The notes below the pieces were generated by a model. It made no database searches. It was not told where the DNA came from and was given only the letters and a program-made list of their open reading frames with translations. From the NCBI GenBank assembly GCA_039707465.1, contig CM077651.1, positions 18,069,519 through 18,133,518 on the forward strand: a stretch of 64,000 nucleotides of DNA, written 5' to 3'. The position numbers and the translations under genes were made by a program. This document shows positions 43,295 to 56,035 of this stretch, piece after piece. The number at the start of each line of letters is the position of its first letter. Positions within the stretch are counted from its first letter, which is position 1. The stretch comes from Rhabdophis nuchalis. Lineage: Eukaryota > Chordata > Lepidosauria > Squamata > Natricidae.

Positions 43295-43925
43295 ACCATT
43301 TATTTATTTATTATTATTGATTTATTATTGATTTATTTATTTTGTCAAACATGTACGAGATAACATGTATAAGTATAAACTTGGACATGAACACAGGAAA
43401 TGGGTATGAATAAATGGGAACAATAGAACAGCGACAGTAGGCATGCTGGTGTACTTATACACGCCCCCTTACAGACCTCTTAGAAAAGTGGTAAGGTCCA
43501 TGCTAGATAGTTTAAGGTTAAAGCTATGGGGGTTTGAGGATGTAACAACAGAGTTTGGTTGTGCATTACAGGCATTGACCACTCTGTTGCTGAAGTCATA
43601 TTTTATGCAATTGAGTTTGGAACAGTGTACCTTGAGTTTGTATCTATTGTTTTCCCGTGTATTATTGAAGTTGAATCTGAAGAAGCCATTGGCAGGTAGG
43701 ACATTGTAGCAGACAATTTTGTGTACTACGCTTAGGTCAGACCTTAGTTGGCATAGTTCTAAGTTCTCCAAGCCCAAAATTTCAATCCTGGTGGCATAGG
43801 ATATTCTGTTGTGAGTAGGGGAGTGGAGTACTCTTCTCATGAAGTACCTCTGGACTTTTTCAATTGTATTAATGTCCAAAATACAATGTGGATTCCATGC
43901 AGATGAGCTACATTCGAGAATTGGT
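43295..43925 (-). mobile_element. Non-LTR retrotransposon ORF2 C-terminal fragment (not CR1)
   Basis: Minus-strand frame 43469-43879 reads IEKVQRYFMRRVLHSP, ATRIEILGLENLELCQLRSD, LSVVHKIVCYNVLPANGFF, YKLKVHCSKLN and FSNRVVNACNAQPNSVV, the post-RT region of an L2/Crack-like LINE family. The left end has AATAAATAAA-type tail and CGTACATGTTTGACAAAAT. 5'-truncated. Confidence 0.75.
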
Positions 43926-44094
43926 TTGGCAAATGTTTTGTATTCCTGTAAAGAGAGGCAAAATTGTTAAAAATGGTGAAGGCAGTAGCAGCAAGAGAGA
44001 GCTACAAATATTTGGGATTTTTTATTTATTACAGAACTAATTTTTCAACAAGTACTTTTGCCAAATTCTTCTTTTCAATTACTGTTATATCAGA

Positions 44095-44825
44095 GAAGTG
44101 GTGAACACACCATCAAAGCAATCAATACCTGGAGAGTTCCCATTATATGTTCATCCAGCAGTAATTGTTGACTCAACCCAGATGGAACATGCATCGGGAA
44201 ACAAGAAAACTAATGACAATATAACATGTTCTACACACAAAAACCTCTATCTGCAAAAGGGAGCAGAGCATTCCTACAGGTGAAATAAACTGTGGAGGAA
44301 GAAAAAACATGGTATGAATGATAGTGTTAAGAAAAGTGAAGAATCCTTAATGAAGGAAAGCTTTTGAAAACGACAAAGGTGAAGGCTGATTGTAGAAAAG
44401 AAGCAATTGAAAACTCATTTATTAATCGGAAGTACAAGCTAATGTCAATAGTCAATAGTTGAAGGATATTGGAGGAAAAGCTGATAAAAACTTCACATAG
44501 AGCTCTCTTTAAAATGAGGAGTGTTAAAGAAAGAAACAGAAGACATTATTTTAGTGGGTCAAGAACAAGCATTGCAACTAATTGCATGAAAATAAAAATT
44601 CACCATGTAGCAAACAATGGGGGATGTAACATTTGTAGTGACAAGGGTAAAACGATTGGCCATTTGATCAGTATCTGCAGCAAAATTGTACAAGCTGAGT
44701 GTTATGACCAAGTTGCCACAATTTTTCATTGGAAACATTGCCAGAGGTTTGGATTTAAATGTAGCAAGGGACAGTGGAAAATGGGTAGGTTAAGATCTTC
44801 TGGGATTTTAAAATCCAGATAGACA
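44095..44825 (+). mobile_element. Degenerate LINE fragment with C-terminal zinc-knuckle (R4/Dong-like?)
   Basis: Across shifted plus frames: AINTWRVPII, CSTHKNLYLQKG, FLQVK and TVEEEKTW, then in frame 44469-44822 a CNICSDKGKTIGHLISIC segment with AECYDQVATIFHWKHCQRFG. This follows the C..C...H....C knuckle and HWxLCxKYG pattern of some RLE-type LINEs. It is heavily mutated; the clade is uncertain. Confidence 0.5.
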
Positions 44826-44827
44826 GG

Positions 44828-45294
44828 TGTTGTGGCCCAGCCAGCTCCGGATGAGCTGCTGATGGACTCCTCTAGTGAGGAGTCCTATGAGTCTGCTCTA
44901 GAGAAGGAGGCCGAGAGTGAGAGAGCAGAGAGCCCGGCTAGGCATCAGGAGGCACCTGGGGCTTGGTGTAGTTGGGAGGAAAAAACCCAGTTTGTCCCTG
45001 ATGTCAGGCTAAGAAGGATTGAGAGGAGGCAACATCAATTAGCAGAAAGACACAACCGGAGGAGATAATGACTATCAGTTGCCTAATTGACCAGCCCCTC
45101 CCAAGAGGCTTTAAAAGAAATCCTCTGTGAAGAGTAGGTTTGCAGGAAACAACGTATCATCTGAAGAGTCAAAGCTTTCGTGTGTGTCAAGTTCTTTCGT
45201 TAAGAATCTTCAGGCCTAGTCAAGGTCAGTCCAGGCAAGCTGCCAAGTATCAGTCAGTTTAGTCATTTGTCTTGTGAAGGAGTGAGTCAGAACA
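44828..45294 (+). mobile_element. Solo LTR (467 bp) with 6-bp TSD
   Basis: TGTTGTGGCCCAGCCAGC to GAGTCAGAACA, flanked by GACAGG at 44822-44827 and 45295-45300. It shares CCAGCCCCTCCCAAGAGG and the TG/CA ends with the other two LTRs but is about 110 bp shorter. The 78-codon frame inside it is not considered a gene. Confidence 0.75.
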
Positions 45295-45392
45295 GACAGG
45301 CATGTCCGATATAACAATAATTGAAAAGAAGAATGTCTGGTTCATTGATGTTGCTATAATGGGTGATGTTTGCATTAAAGAAAATAAATTGT

Positions 45393-45680
45393 GCCCCCTC
45401 CTAACCATAACAACGGACACCAAATCCAATGGCAATGTCCATTTTGCTCATTGTATTCATGGGAAGCTAACCCTAACCCTAAGTAAAATTTCCCTGAATG
45501 GGATTTTCACTTGTACTTTGCCAGGAAATGTACATAAGGCTGGCTCAAAAGGCATGCCCCCTCTTAATCATACCAATAGACTCCAAATCCAATGCCAATG
45601 TCAGTTTTGCTCTGTGAATTCATGGGGAGTTAACCCTAACTCTAAGTGGAATTTTCCGCGATAGGATTTTCCCATGTACC
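45393..45680 (+). repeat. Tandem duplication, 163-bp period, with CTAACCCTAACCCTAA
   Basis: GCCCCCTCCTAACCATAAC at 45393 and GCCCCCTCTTAATCATACC at 45556 start two copies. Each has CCAAATCCAATGGCAATGTC or close variants, TTTTGCTC, ATTCATGGG and a CTAACCCTAACYCTAA telomere-like stretch. It is probably a fragment of a dispersed satellite. Confidence 0.75.
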
Positions 45681-46056
45681 TAAGTGTTTTCTGCAGCTGA
45701 AAAAGATAACTTCTTATATGTATTTGTAATCAACAAGATCAAGTGAAAGACTCAAAGAAGAAACGATATTCTTGTTTCATACAGCTGAAATATAAACGAA
45801 GATGTAAAGAATTGTGTAAGAGCACAATTTGTTAATGATTTACAGCTTGGTAAAAAAAAAGCTCCATTGTTTGTTAATATCCTCAAATGTCAAAGGAAGA
45901 AGTATAAAGAGTTCCATATGTTATGAAACATGAAAGCATATAACTTCTGAATTAAAAGAAACATAGTTCAAGATTTCTTTCGATTTCTTGTTCTTAAGAG
46001 AACATTAACACTATATATAAATCCTAAGATTCTGTGGGATTTTTGAATCTATCTGA
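45681..46056. other. AT-rich unique sequence
   Basis: Nothing recognised. Confidence 0.45.
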
Positions 46057-46390
46057 ATTCGGGGTGTCAAACTCAAGGCCTGGGAGCCGGATCTGGTGCA
46101 CGGGGTGCTTAGATCTGGCCTATGGGATCAGCCTAAAATGCTTCTGCCAATGAAAATGGAGTTCGGGAAGGCCACATGCAACCCTACATTCCCAAGTTCT
46201 GTTTTCTGTGGCAGATGGTTGCAGGAGGCTGTCTCAGCCTAGAAGAAAGTTTGGGAGCTCATTTTTGCTGGTAGACTGCTCAGGCCACCATAGGTGTCAC
46301 TGACATGAGTGACATCAAGCTGGCCATCCCCCCCGAGGTCAAACACAACCCTGATGCGTCCCTCAATGAAATGGAGTTTGACACCCCTAC
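46057..46390. mobile_element. hAT-type MITE (GGGGTGTCAAACTC family)
   Basis: Left CGGGGTGTCAAACTCAAGG, right (GGAGTTTGACACCCCTA) inverted. Interior GGGAGCCGGATCTGGTGCA and AGGTCAAACACAACCCTGA matches 29688-29996. Target duplication eroded. Confidence 0.7.
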
Positions 46391-46935
46391 ACTAGCCAAT
46401 CAGTTAGACATCATAGTAGTAGACAAAGACCAGAAGACAGTGGTGGAGTGGTGCAAGTGAAAGCAACATCAGGAGGAAGGATGAGAAGCAGAAGAAGTAC
46501 CAGGATTTGATGGAGGAACTGCAGTGGATGTGGAAAATAAAGGGCAGGGTGCTCCTAATAAAACCACTTGAAGCTGTGACTCCTAAGCTGGGAGAATGGC
46601 TCCAACAGATTCTCTCTTTTTCAGGATGCCATCCACTCCATCCAATAAAACATTCTCAGACTTAACCATTTCTTGGTGACTTAAAATCTGATTGCATGCA
46701 CCTTGCCTGACCTGTGCTCTCCAAATTTTGCTCATAGTCACTTTTGAGATACTTTTCATCAGATACTTTTCATCAGAATGCATTAACACCAAACAATTTG
46801 GCTGTTTTCCTGCAGACATTCCATTATCCAACAAGGTACCATCTTCAGTGCTAAAAGGGAGTGTGGTTTGCTCTGTGTTAATATACAATAGCTTGCGTTA
46901 AGGCTCCAGAATACAAACAGAGAGAAAACCCCATC
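46391..46935. other. Unique sequence
   Basis: Only short frames; nothing recognised. Confidence 0.4.
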
Positions 46936-46943
46936 CTTCTAGC

Positions 46944-47191
46944 CAGGGGTGAACTCCAGCAAGTGAAATCCAGAAAGATTTGACAGTTTCTGGAGAACTG
47001 GCAGTGGAAATTTTGAGTAGTTCGGAGAACTGGCAAATGTCACTTCTGGCCGGCCCCAGAGTGGGGTGGGAATGGAGTTTTTGCAGTATCATTCCCCTGC
47101 CAAGCCCGCAAAGCCATACCCAAAAAGCCACACCATGCCCACAAAGCCATGCCCACAGAACGGGTAGTAAAAAAAATGAATTTCACCACTG
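46944..47191 (-). mobile_element. hAT-type MITE, CAGTGGTG family, minus, perfect TSD
   Basis: CAGGGGTGAACTCCAG to AATTTCACCACTG, flanked by exact CTTCTAGC at 46936-46943 and 47192-47199. Contains TTTTTGCAGTATCATTCCCC and GCCATGCCCACAGAACGGG. Confidence 0.9.
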
Positions 47192-47499
47192 CTTCTAGCA
47201 CTGAAGGTGACATCTTGTTGAGTAATGAAATGCCTGCAGGAAAACAGCCAAGTTCAGACATCACCAAGGACTATATATTATCACCAAATGCAATGGCAGA
47301 ACATTGAGGGAGATCTGCACTTCCTTACTTGTCAAAAAGGCTCCATCCTTGTTACAGAAATTGATAAAAACTTTGAATTAAGGGATACAGACATTTTGCT
47401 TAAAGGCATTTTTAAATCCTTTATTTTTAAAATTTAAATTTCCCCCTCTATGTTAATTTAATAAACAGTATGTCTGTTTTGCTGCAGTAACAATTTGCA

Positions 47500-48040
47500 T
47501 TAAAAACCATTTGTAGCAAGACCCCATTTGGAATACTGCATCAAGTTCTAGACACAACAACATAAAAAAAAAAGATACAGAGAGTCTGGAAAGAGTGCAG
47601 AGAAGGGCAGCAAGAATGATTAAGAGGCTGGAGGTTAAAACACGGGAAGAACAGTTACAGGAATTGGGTATGTCTAGTCTAATGAAAAGAAGGACTAGAA
47701 GAGAAATGATAGCAGTGTTCCAATATTTGAGGGGCTCCCACAAAGAAGAGGGCATCAATCTATTTACCAAAGCACCAAAAGGCAAGATGAGAAACAATGG
47801 ATGGAAACTAGCCAAGGAGAGAAGCAACCTAGAACTAAGGAGAATTTTCCCACAAGTGAGAACAATCAACCAATGGAACAGTTTGCCTTCAGAGGTTGGG
47901 GTGCTTCATCACTGGAGGCTTTCAAAAAGAGACTGGACAACCATTTATTTGAAATGGAATAGGGACTCCTACTCAAGTAGGGGCTGGGACTAGGAGACCT
48001 CCAAGATCCCATCCTACTCTATTATTCCATATTCTATGTT
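47500..48040 (+). mobile_element. CR1 LINE ORF2 C-terminal fragment
   Basis: Plus-strand frame QRRAARMIKRLEVKTREEQL, QELGMSSLMKRRTRREM, IAVFQYLRGSHKEEG, SNLELRRIFPQVRTINQWNS, then GGACTAGGAGACCTCCAAG and a CTATTATTCC tail. Some upstream CR1 sequence is present from about 47506 (ACCCCATTTGGAATACTGC). Confidence 0.9.
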
Positions 48041-50060
48041 CTAAACCAAGCTGTTCATTGTCAGGAACGGGACTTTTTTTTAATCAAATAGGATTTTATA
48101 CCAAATGCAAGAGTTCACAGCGTGCTTAAATGTTTGTTTGTCTGCAAGTAATACTCTTGCTTGCAGAGATTCCAGACTTCTCATTAACTTTAATTTACTT
48201 TGCAATGTAAACTGTAACTAGAAATAGGATTATTTCCTACTTTTTGTTTATACTTTATTGTTCTACAATGAATTGTGTTTACTGTGGTTAACTGTACAAC
48301 TGTCTAGCGACTGTCTACAAAATCTGCCTTATATATAATCAGGTTTAAAAGTTGGTGTGGTCAGTGTCCTATTTGGGGGGAATTAAAGAAAACAAACGTT
48401 TTATTAAAAAAACATAGGTTGATTTTCATCCTGTGGAAAAATCTATCCAAGAGCTATGCAATAGTTGAAATAATCGGAGAACCATCAGTTCAATTCTTTC
48501 CTAAGATCTATCATTCTTTCTCGATCTCCAAAAAAATGTTGTTGGATGAATAAAATGAAAGTCATGTCACATAAACCATTTTCTGTTCCCAGAGAAAAGG
48601 TAAGAGAAAGAGAAATGCATGCAAAGTTTTGATAGAGAAATATATATATAGTTATTTTTTGTCTTGCCGTCGCATTTCCAATCTTCTCCCAGGTCAGATA
48701 TTAAACATACAGAAACATTTTAAAGCTCTTATGTCCAGGTCTGATGCATTATGCCCAATTTAATTCCAAATGCACTCCAAGAAGAACATCTTGAAGATTC
48801 AAGTACAAAGTTTCTTTTTTGAGATTACAAGAAATGTGGCTTCATTCCAACCAAACAGTCTGTTTCAAAGAAGAATGTATTGGCTTTCCTCTCTGATGCA
48901 ATTTAGTCTCTGGTATGAAGAAAATGTTTTGCCACTAAGTTCATGAGATGATTTCACTTTAAAGTTCTGGTGAAGTAAAGACAATTAATTAATGCCAGAT
49001 TTGGAATATTTTAATTGGGATGGAACTTCTTTGGTTGGATTCTGCTGAAGGCAGTATTTATTCTAGGAAAATACTTACCTCTGTGTATGACTCAGAAATC
49101 CCCTGTCAGTGAACTTATTTTACAGCCTCAGATGTTACAAAAAAGACTGACAGGTTATAATTTCTTGAAACTTTTGTGCTAAAAGTTGGTACAAGATAAA
49201 TTCAAAACAAGCTAATATAATGTTGTTTATACATCATAACTTAAGACAGAGATGTGTTATAAACACACCCACTCAGTATTCTTAATATTTGCACATGCTA
49301 ATTACCATTGTTAAGCTCAATGCAATCTGATATATCAATCTAACAATCAAAGTTAATTCAACATAAAAAAGAATCTCTTTGGAGATGGAGAAAAACTTGC
49401 TTCCTTATAGATTGCTACTCTTGAGAAGTAGAAAACATGGTCTCTGGTTTAATTTATGTACAGTACCTAGAGTCTTGGTCACTGTCTCTACTGCTTAAGA
49501 TCACTGAATCTATTACAGCTTAACATGAGCTTGGCTGATGCATCACATTATGACTTAATGTGATTGCTTATATTTTGGCTTAATTTTAATTTATTGTGGT
49601 AAACTATAATGTATGTATGTGTGCAATTAATTATTTATAGACCATTCACTTTTAGTTAGCTTGCATTTGAACAAAATCACATGACAAAATCAGATGTAAC
49701 TGAAACAAGTCAAGCAGAGTTTTCTACCAGCAGCATACCCAACATTGTGGAAATTTTGTTGTTATTTAAAACCTTCAGGCCATTCCCTATCTTGGGTAAA
49801 AAAAAATGTTCTAACCTCTGTCACTTGTACCTTCCTCAGTGACCAATGGGCTGTGTTTGGGTGAAAAAGTTGATCCTGTATTTATCTAAATGCCAAGTAA
49901 TGAAGATCTGTAAAGATGATAATCAGCATCTATTCTATTCTATTCTATTCTGCTGACTATGCTCAGATATTATATTATTTTCATATATACTGACTGAAAT
50001 TGGTCACTTAATAATTATTTTGTATATGTTTTGTTTTGTTTTTCTCATCTGTCTATTATC
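48041..50060. other. Long repeat-poor unique stretch
   Basis: About 1.9 kb with only a short ATTCT run near 49930. No gene, CR1 or MITE landmark. Candidate for conserved noncoding DNA only because it is repeat-poor. Confidence 0.45.
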
Positions 50061-50065
50061 CTCTG

Positions 50066-50146
<81 letters not shown>

Positions 50147-50192
50147 TCTATTCTATTCTATTCTATTCTATTCTATTCTATTCTATTCTACC
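50061..50192. repeat. (CTAT)n then (ATTCT)n compound microsatellite
   Basis: About 85 bp of CTAT followed by about 45 bp of ATTCT, ending CTACCTATC. The ATTCT unit equals the AATAG repeat associated with snake LINE tails, but no LINE body is seen here. Confidence 0.9.
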
Positions 50193-52195
50193 TATCTATC
50201 ATCTAGCTAGCTAGCCAACTATCCATCTAGCTATCTAGCTGAAGATCTCATTCCTATCTTTCCCTAAAAAGGATGCTAAAAATCCTTAATACAGCTGCTG
50301 GATGTGGGTTTAGAGACCCACAAGATCAAAAAGAAAAGGGATCTTGGGTGCTCTTAAGAAGATGTTATACTCACAAATATGGCTTATAGCTGTGCCACCC
50401 TGATTTACTCTTTTCTTTTCTTCGCCATCATTCCAGAAGTCTCTTCATTGGTTTAGTTTTACATGTATATTAAAGAAATATTTCTTCAACAAACAAGCCA
50501 CACATTAGTGTAATGTTGGAATTGTGTCAGTCCTATCAAGTAGAACCATACTAAGAAAGACACATTGTATAGATCTAAGCTACTTTTATTGGAACAGTTT
50601 AAGAAACAGAACCTTGCACATCTGAATATGTTACCTTTCTTGGTTCTTTTGTCTGTGAAAATGAGGGGTATCTCTCTAAGGCATTTTTGCAAAGTATCGT
50701 CTTGGCCTGGGGTCAGTTTCATTTATCTGATTATTGTCTTGATAATGGTTCTTCCTCATTCATCAATTCCATCCTCTTTCTTCACTACAAATGTAGACAA
50801 TTTCATTTTAGATCCTTATTGGAGTAGATCAATAAATATTGGCTTGCATTAGAACCATTGGACCCATTGATGTTAACTTGGTCCATATTAATTGTGTGCT
50901 GTAAAAATTGCTAAACCTAAGTCTAATTTATTAAATTGTTTGGTGGCTAAAGGATCCAAACTGGAACAAAATGGATTTTCATCTTTTTTAAATTTTGGGG
51001 GGAAGCTTGTATAGCATTATTAAAATGGTACACAATGGAAAGCTAATACTGTATTAAAATGTTAATTCAGAATATGCCCATAAAGTTTACCTTTCACATA
51101 AACTTAAATGTTATGATTATTGAAATTGCTTTACAAGATTAACTTGGATAATATTTTAACATACATGTGCAAATTTAGGATTATAACATCTGGCCACACA
51201 TAAACATTAAATTGCGGTCAGCGGTGTAGTCTGTTTTTCTCCCTCTCAGACTAAAACAACAAGATCACTTTGGATTTCATCTAACATTTTGTCTTTGAAA
51301 ATCATTTTTAAATGCAGTGAATTGTCCCTTGAATATGCCAGTCACAGCTTTCCCATCCAGTCTTTAAAGCAGTCTTCAAAAGCTATGCATAGAACAAAGT
51401 TAAGAAGCTAGGTATTTTCTTTTCTTTTGATTATCGACTCTAAAATGGAGAGAAAAATAGATTCAATAGAGAAAAAAGAACACTGCAGCTGCTTGTAGTT
51501 CTACTTGTTCCAGAAAATATGTTAGGTGGTGGGCTTAATAGGAAGTCAGAAAGAGAAAGGCTTCTTCAGAAAGCACTACAAAGTATGTTAGGGAAGCCAG
51601 TCATTGCATGGATTTGCAAAAGAAGTCCCAATAATAATTTAACCTTGACACTCCTTTTTGTCCTCAGCAGAATCCACTTCAGGAAGCCAAAACCAGTTGG
51701 TTGGCATTATGTTCCCCCAGCACACAGGCCTTTGCATAAAGGAGTAGAGCAATTCATTTGCAGCATTGCCAGATGGGTTCATTCCCATCCCAGGAGTTGG
51801 GGGGGGGAAATTCACCTGCTTTGCTTTTTTCTTTTCTTCACGATCATAAAAGGATCCAATTTAGGAAGACTTTCAAAACCTCCTATTGTAAAAGTATCTG
51901 CATGGTATATGGGGAAAAGATCAAATTATATGTAGCTTTCCCCACAACCCCAGCAGAGAACGTGCTGGATAATCAGGACAGGGATACTTATGGGATGATA
52001 TGGAAAAAAATAAAGATGACAACTGAGATAGAGTATTCAAAGTCTTGTCTCTCGTTAATGTGTGTCGCAAATATATGTGTATCTCACAAATGGATTGTAA
52101 TATATAACCTCAATTTTTGTTTGGCAGTTGCAGGAAATAATGGAGGAAGCAATGGCATAAGTACAAATATATTTCATTGCCACTGCCACCTTCTC
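50193..52195. other. Mostly unique AT-rich sequence
   Basis: No recognised elements. Frames at 50565-50852 and 51519-51935 are not supported by any motif. Confidence 0.45.
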
Positions 52196-52222
52196 CTCCT
52201 CCTCCCCTTCCCTCCTCCTTTT

Positions 52223-52264
<42 letters not shown>

Positions 52265-52350
52265 TTCCTCCCTCCCTCCCTCCCCTTCTTCTTCTTCTTC
52301 TTCTTCTTCTTCTTCTTCTTTTTCTTCTCTCTCTCTCTCTCTCTCTTTCT
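52196..52350. repeat. Polypyrimidine tract: (TTTC), (TTCC), (TTC), (TC)
   Basis: Consecutive simple-repeat blocks; Phe/Leu/Ser and Lys/Glu/Arg frames are artefacts. Confidence 0.92.
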
Positions 52351-52455
52351 CTCCAATCTCACTACATTTACATACTATATGACAGAGGACAATTGTCCAT
52401 TTCTAATACGATGACTCTTTTCTGCTGAGCATGTATCTGCACAGTATCATACTTG

Positions 52456-52525
52456 GTTAATTTTATTTTTATTTTATTACATTTATATCCCGCCCTTCTC
52501 CGCAAAGGACCCAGGGCAGTTAACT
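52456..52525 (-). repeat. SINE/LINE 3' end fragment
   Basis: TTTTATTTTATTACATTTAT followed by ATCCCGCCCTTCTCC and GGACCCAGGGCAGTTAAC, the reverse of a common squamate 3' end (GGGCGGGATATAAAT). Confidence 0.6.
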
Positions 52526-52529
52526 TACT

Positions 52530-53095
52530 CATGCCATAATTATTATTCCAAGAACTGGGTTCTTACACTGCATAAACTATAAATGGGCAAATGAATCACA
52601 AAATACTATATTAAATGGTAGTTGGCTAACTTGTAATTCAATGTAGCTGTCAAGGTTCCAAGTAACACCCCCAACACAAGAAGACTCCAAGGTTAGAAGT
52701 TCCTCAAAGTTCCATTTCAATATATTATTTTTCCCCCATTTACAACTCAGTGTGATTGAATTGTATTATAAAAGTTTGATCAGTCCTATTACAAGTCCTG
52801 GAAGAGAGAGAGAGACAACCAACCATTATTTTAAAATGAACTAAAAGTTTGATGAAGGGAAGGAACAGATAAGTTTATTCTGTTCCTTCTTTGGGCTGCT
52901 GTGACTTCAAAGAGCAATAAGAGAAAGTCAACCAGATGATTTCTAGATATTTAAATTACAACTCCCAGAATCTCCCATCAGTGAATGTGCATTTGGAAGA
53001 CTTCTAATTCCTTACTGCTGAGAAAGATTTTACTGTAACAATTGTAAATCTTACTGCATCTTTTCAATTGCAGCCATATTGCTTGTGTACGTTCA
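52530..53095. other. Unique sequence
   Basis: Nothing recognised. Confidence 0.45.
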
Positions 53096-53096
53096 C

Positions 53097-53097
<1 letters not shown>

Positions 53098-53143
<46 letters not shown>

Positions 53144-53182
53144 GAATGAATGAATGGATGGATGGATGAATGAATGAATGAA
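53098..53182. repeat. (TTGA)n/(TGAA)n microsatellite
   Basis: About 40 bp of TTGA followed by TGAA/TGGA variants. Confidence 0.9.
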
Positions 53183-55495
53183 AATAGACCCCAAATAAGT
53201 AAATCACTGAAATCTATACAATAATTTAGGGGCAGGAAACCATTGACATTCATAGCTGGTATATACATAGGAGACTATGATAAGTCAAGACCAACAGAAT
53301 TTCATAAAGCTTATCATGGTTGGCAAACTCCTGCAAAGAAATTAGTGAAAAAAATAATAATCAGACATGGAAAAGTATTATAGTACAAGTGAAACAAACA
53401 AAATGTTCAAAAGTTATGATATTTATGTATTTACATACCAAACAAATTATATCTAAATTATATTAAAGTAACCAAAATATATTTACAATCCCCAAGGTTT
53501 GTCACAACTTTTGAGCACTCCTAAGGTTTGGAAATGAAAAGTTTAAAAATTTGACATTTCCTATGACACGAAAAAAAAAACAGAATCCCATACTTAATTG
53601 TACAGCAAATCCATTGGCTTCTGATAGCCCTTGCAATTTTCTTGACTATTTCACTACATTGAATTTTCAGTAGCTATCATTGTGGTAGGTGAGAAAGATT
53701 GTTAAATAAACTCAAGTTATCATCATAATACAATATAAGGAATATTTAAATAATATGTACTATCGCCACCAGTTCAGTATCTGAGCACACATAGAGGCCA
53801 TTCTTACATGGCATGTTATTGTAGCCACCTCATGTCATCAATTGGGTCAGAAGACTATTATAAAAATATGTACGTATAATGAAATAAACCACCACAGTCT
53901 CAAAGCAGTGAAATGTAAATATTTCAAACTTTTTTTGTGTGCAGTCCTAATTTTAGCAAATACTTGATCTCTCTCTTCGCAGTAGTTCGGATTATAAGAT
54001 AAGTACAAAATTATAGATACATCAAGCTTCAAAACATAATACACAAATGTTCAAGCACTTGCATGATGAAGGCAATATTTGACATCAATTTAATAATACA
54101 ACATGTGAAGAAAATGGGGCAATCCAGTGGCTTCTGCCTTTGTGACTGTGGTGACATGCACACAACACATACTTGCCCTTTGTGTCTTGATGAGTGTACA
54201 TTTGAGAACTTCATGGTGTCATGATAGAATGAAAATAATGTTGTTAGTTTCAGGGCAAGATTTGCTTAACTTGTACATATGTTAATTTTATATTTTAAAT
54301 TTTATGTTGTGTTAAATTATGTTAAATTTTATTTTATGTTTTATGTTATGCCTTCTTTTAATTATGTTTCCTGATAATAAACAAACATGTAAAGAAGCAC
54401 CATCATTTACTTTAGAGCTTTTCCTGGATTGTCTCTTCCTATGATAATGCAGATAATCATAACACTTTTGGACATACATTTTTGGAGTTCTAGAATTGAT
54501 GAGCTCAATTTTATCTACCAATGAAAAAAAAAGTTATGAGTATCTGCCAGGTAAAATTGTGCTCACCAATTCTGGAACACAACATTCCATAAAAGGTCTT
54601 GGAACTATTTGTTTCAACTCCAGACCAAGATGGATGTCCTCCTGGACCATGACTTTGTGGACTTGGCAAGTAAATTGTCCACATTAGAAGAAAGTTAAAG
54701 TAACCTAGATGTTTTGTTTCAGGAAAAGCGGTCACTTGTGTTTGGGAAGAAAAATACATCAGAATGTTCCATAGTTCTATTCCTAATGACAAGCAATGGA
54801 AAGAGAAATTATCCAAAATACATGGGAGAAATCACAAAGCAACAACACTGAAAGGGGACCTGAATCATCCAATTGATAAAGCTTCTCCCAAATTGTAGGA
54901 TTAAAAGTGGGAATGGGTAGGCTGTCTAAAAATGAAGGAATTCCTTAATGCTAGAGTATTTGCTAACAAATTCATTGATTAGGAGCCAGGAACTTAAGCG
55001 TCTCTCCAAATGCATGTAGCTAAGCTGAAAATGAGGTGATATCAGGCACTAAAAGTGATTTGGCTGCAATCAATTTCTTTCATTTCAACTTTTGTAATGT
55101 GGCCAGCTACAAATGTTAAGTTCCCATTCTCCTGTTTTAATGTACATATACATAAGCAGGAAATTCCTATATATTGCAATGCTGGTTCTGCAAACACAAC
55201 TGGGAGTTCTGTCCAACATTTAGTACTCTGAATATTGGCTCAAGAGGGAACAGTCCAATAATATGTACTCTTGGATCAAATCTTTCCTTTATATTATGCG
55301 TGACTGCAGCAGGTTTAATTCTCTCCACCTTCAAAGGCATGACTCTGAGCCAAGTTTAAATTGACAGGTGCTGGTTTAATCATTTTCAGAACAGGGGGTG
55401 ATTAAAAATATCAAAGCCACTTGCTGGGTTCCAGAGCCTTTTCTTATGATTCTTTTGCAGAACTAGTTACTTACTTTGCTAATTACCAACAAAAA
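53183..55495. other. Long AT-rich unique stretch
   Basis: No recognised repeat family over about 2.3 kb. Frames are short. Confidence 0.45.
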
Positions 55496-56035
55496 TAGAA
55501 TAGAATAAAATAGAAGAGAAGAGAAGAGTTGGAAGATATCTTGGAGGTCTTCTAGTCCAATCCCCTGATTAGGCAGGAAACCCTTCACACTTCAGACAAA
55601 TGGTTATCCAAAATATTCTTAAAAACTTCCAGTGTTGGCACAACTTCTGGAGGCAAGTTGTTCCATGGATTAATTGTCCTGTCAGGAGATTTCTCCTTAG
55701 TTCTAGGTGGCTTCCCTCCTTGATTAATTTCCACCCATTGCTTCTTGTCCTGTTCTCAGATGCTTTGGAGAATAGCTTGACTCCTTCTTCTTTGTGGCAG
55801 CCCCGGAGATATTGAAACACTGCTGTCATGTCTCCTCTAGTCCTTCTTTTCATTAAACTAGACATACCCAGGTCCTGCAACTGTTCTTTGTATGTTTTAG
55901 CCTCCAGTCTCCTAATCATCTTTGTTGCTCTTCTCTGCACTCTTTCTAGAGTCTCCACCTCTTTTTTATATTGTGATGACCAAAACTGGATGCCGTATTC
56001 CAAGTGTGGCCTTACCAAGGCATTATAAAGTGGTA
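55496..56035 (-). mobile_element. CR1 LINE ORF2 C-terminal fragment with AATAG-like tail
   Basis: Minus frame 55569-56018: MVRPHLEYGIQFWSSQYKK, ETLERVQRRATKMIRRLEAK, LQDLGMSSLMKRRTRGDMTA, VFQYLRGCHKEEG, WKLIKEGSHLELRRNLL. The 3' side abuts AATAGAATAGAATAAAATAG. The longest CR1 ORF remnant upstream in this window (it reaches VRPHLEYGIQFW). Confidence 0.92.

Noticed and set aside
44832..45068. Acidic 78-codon open frame
   Set aside because: Lies wholly inside a solo LTR; the related LTRs do not keep the frame.
52197..52414. Frames with poly-Phe/Ser/Leu at the polypyrimidine tract
   Set aside because: Produced by simple repeats; no homologous domain.
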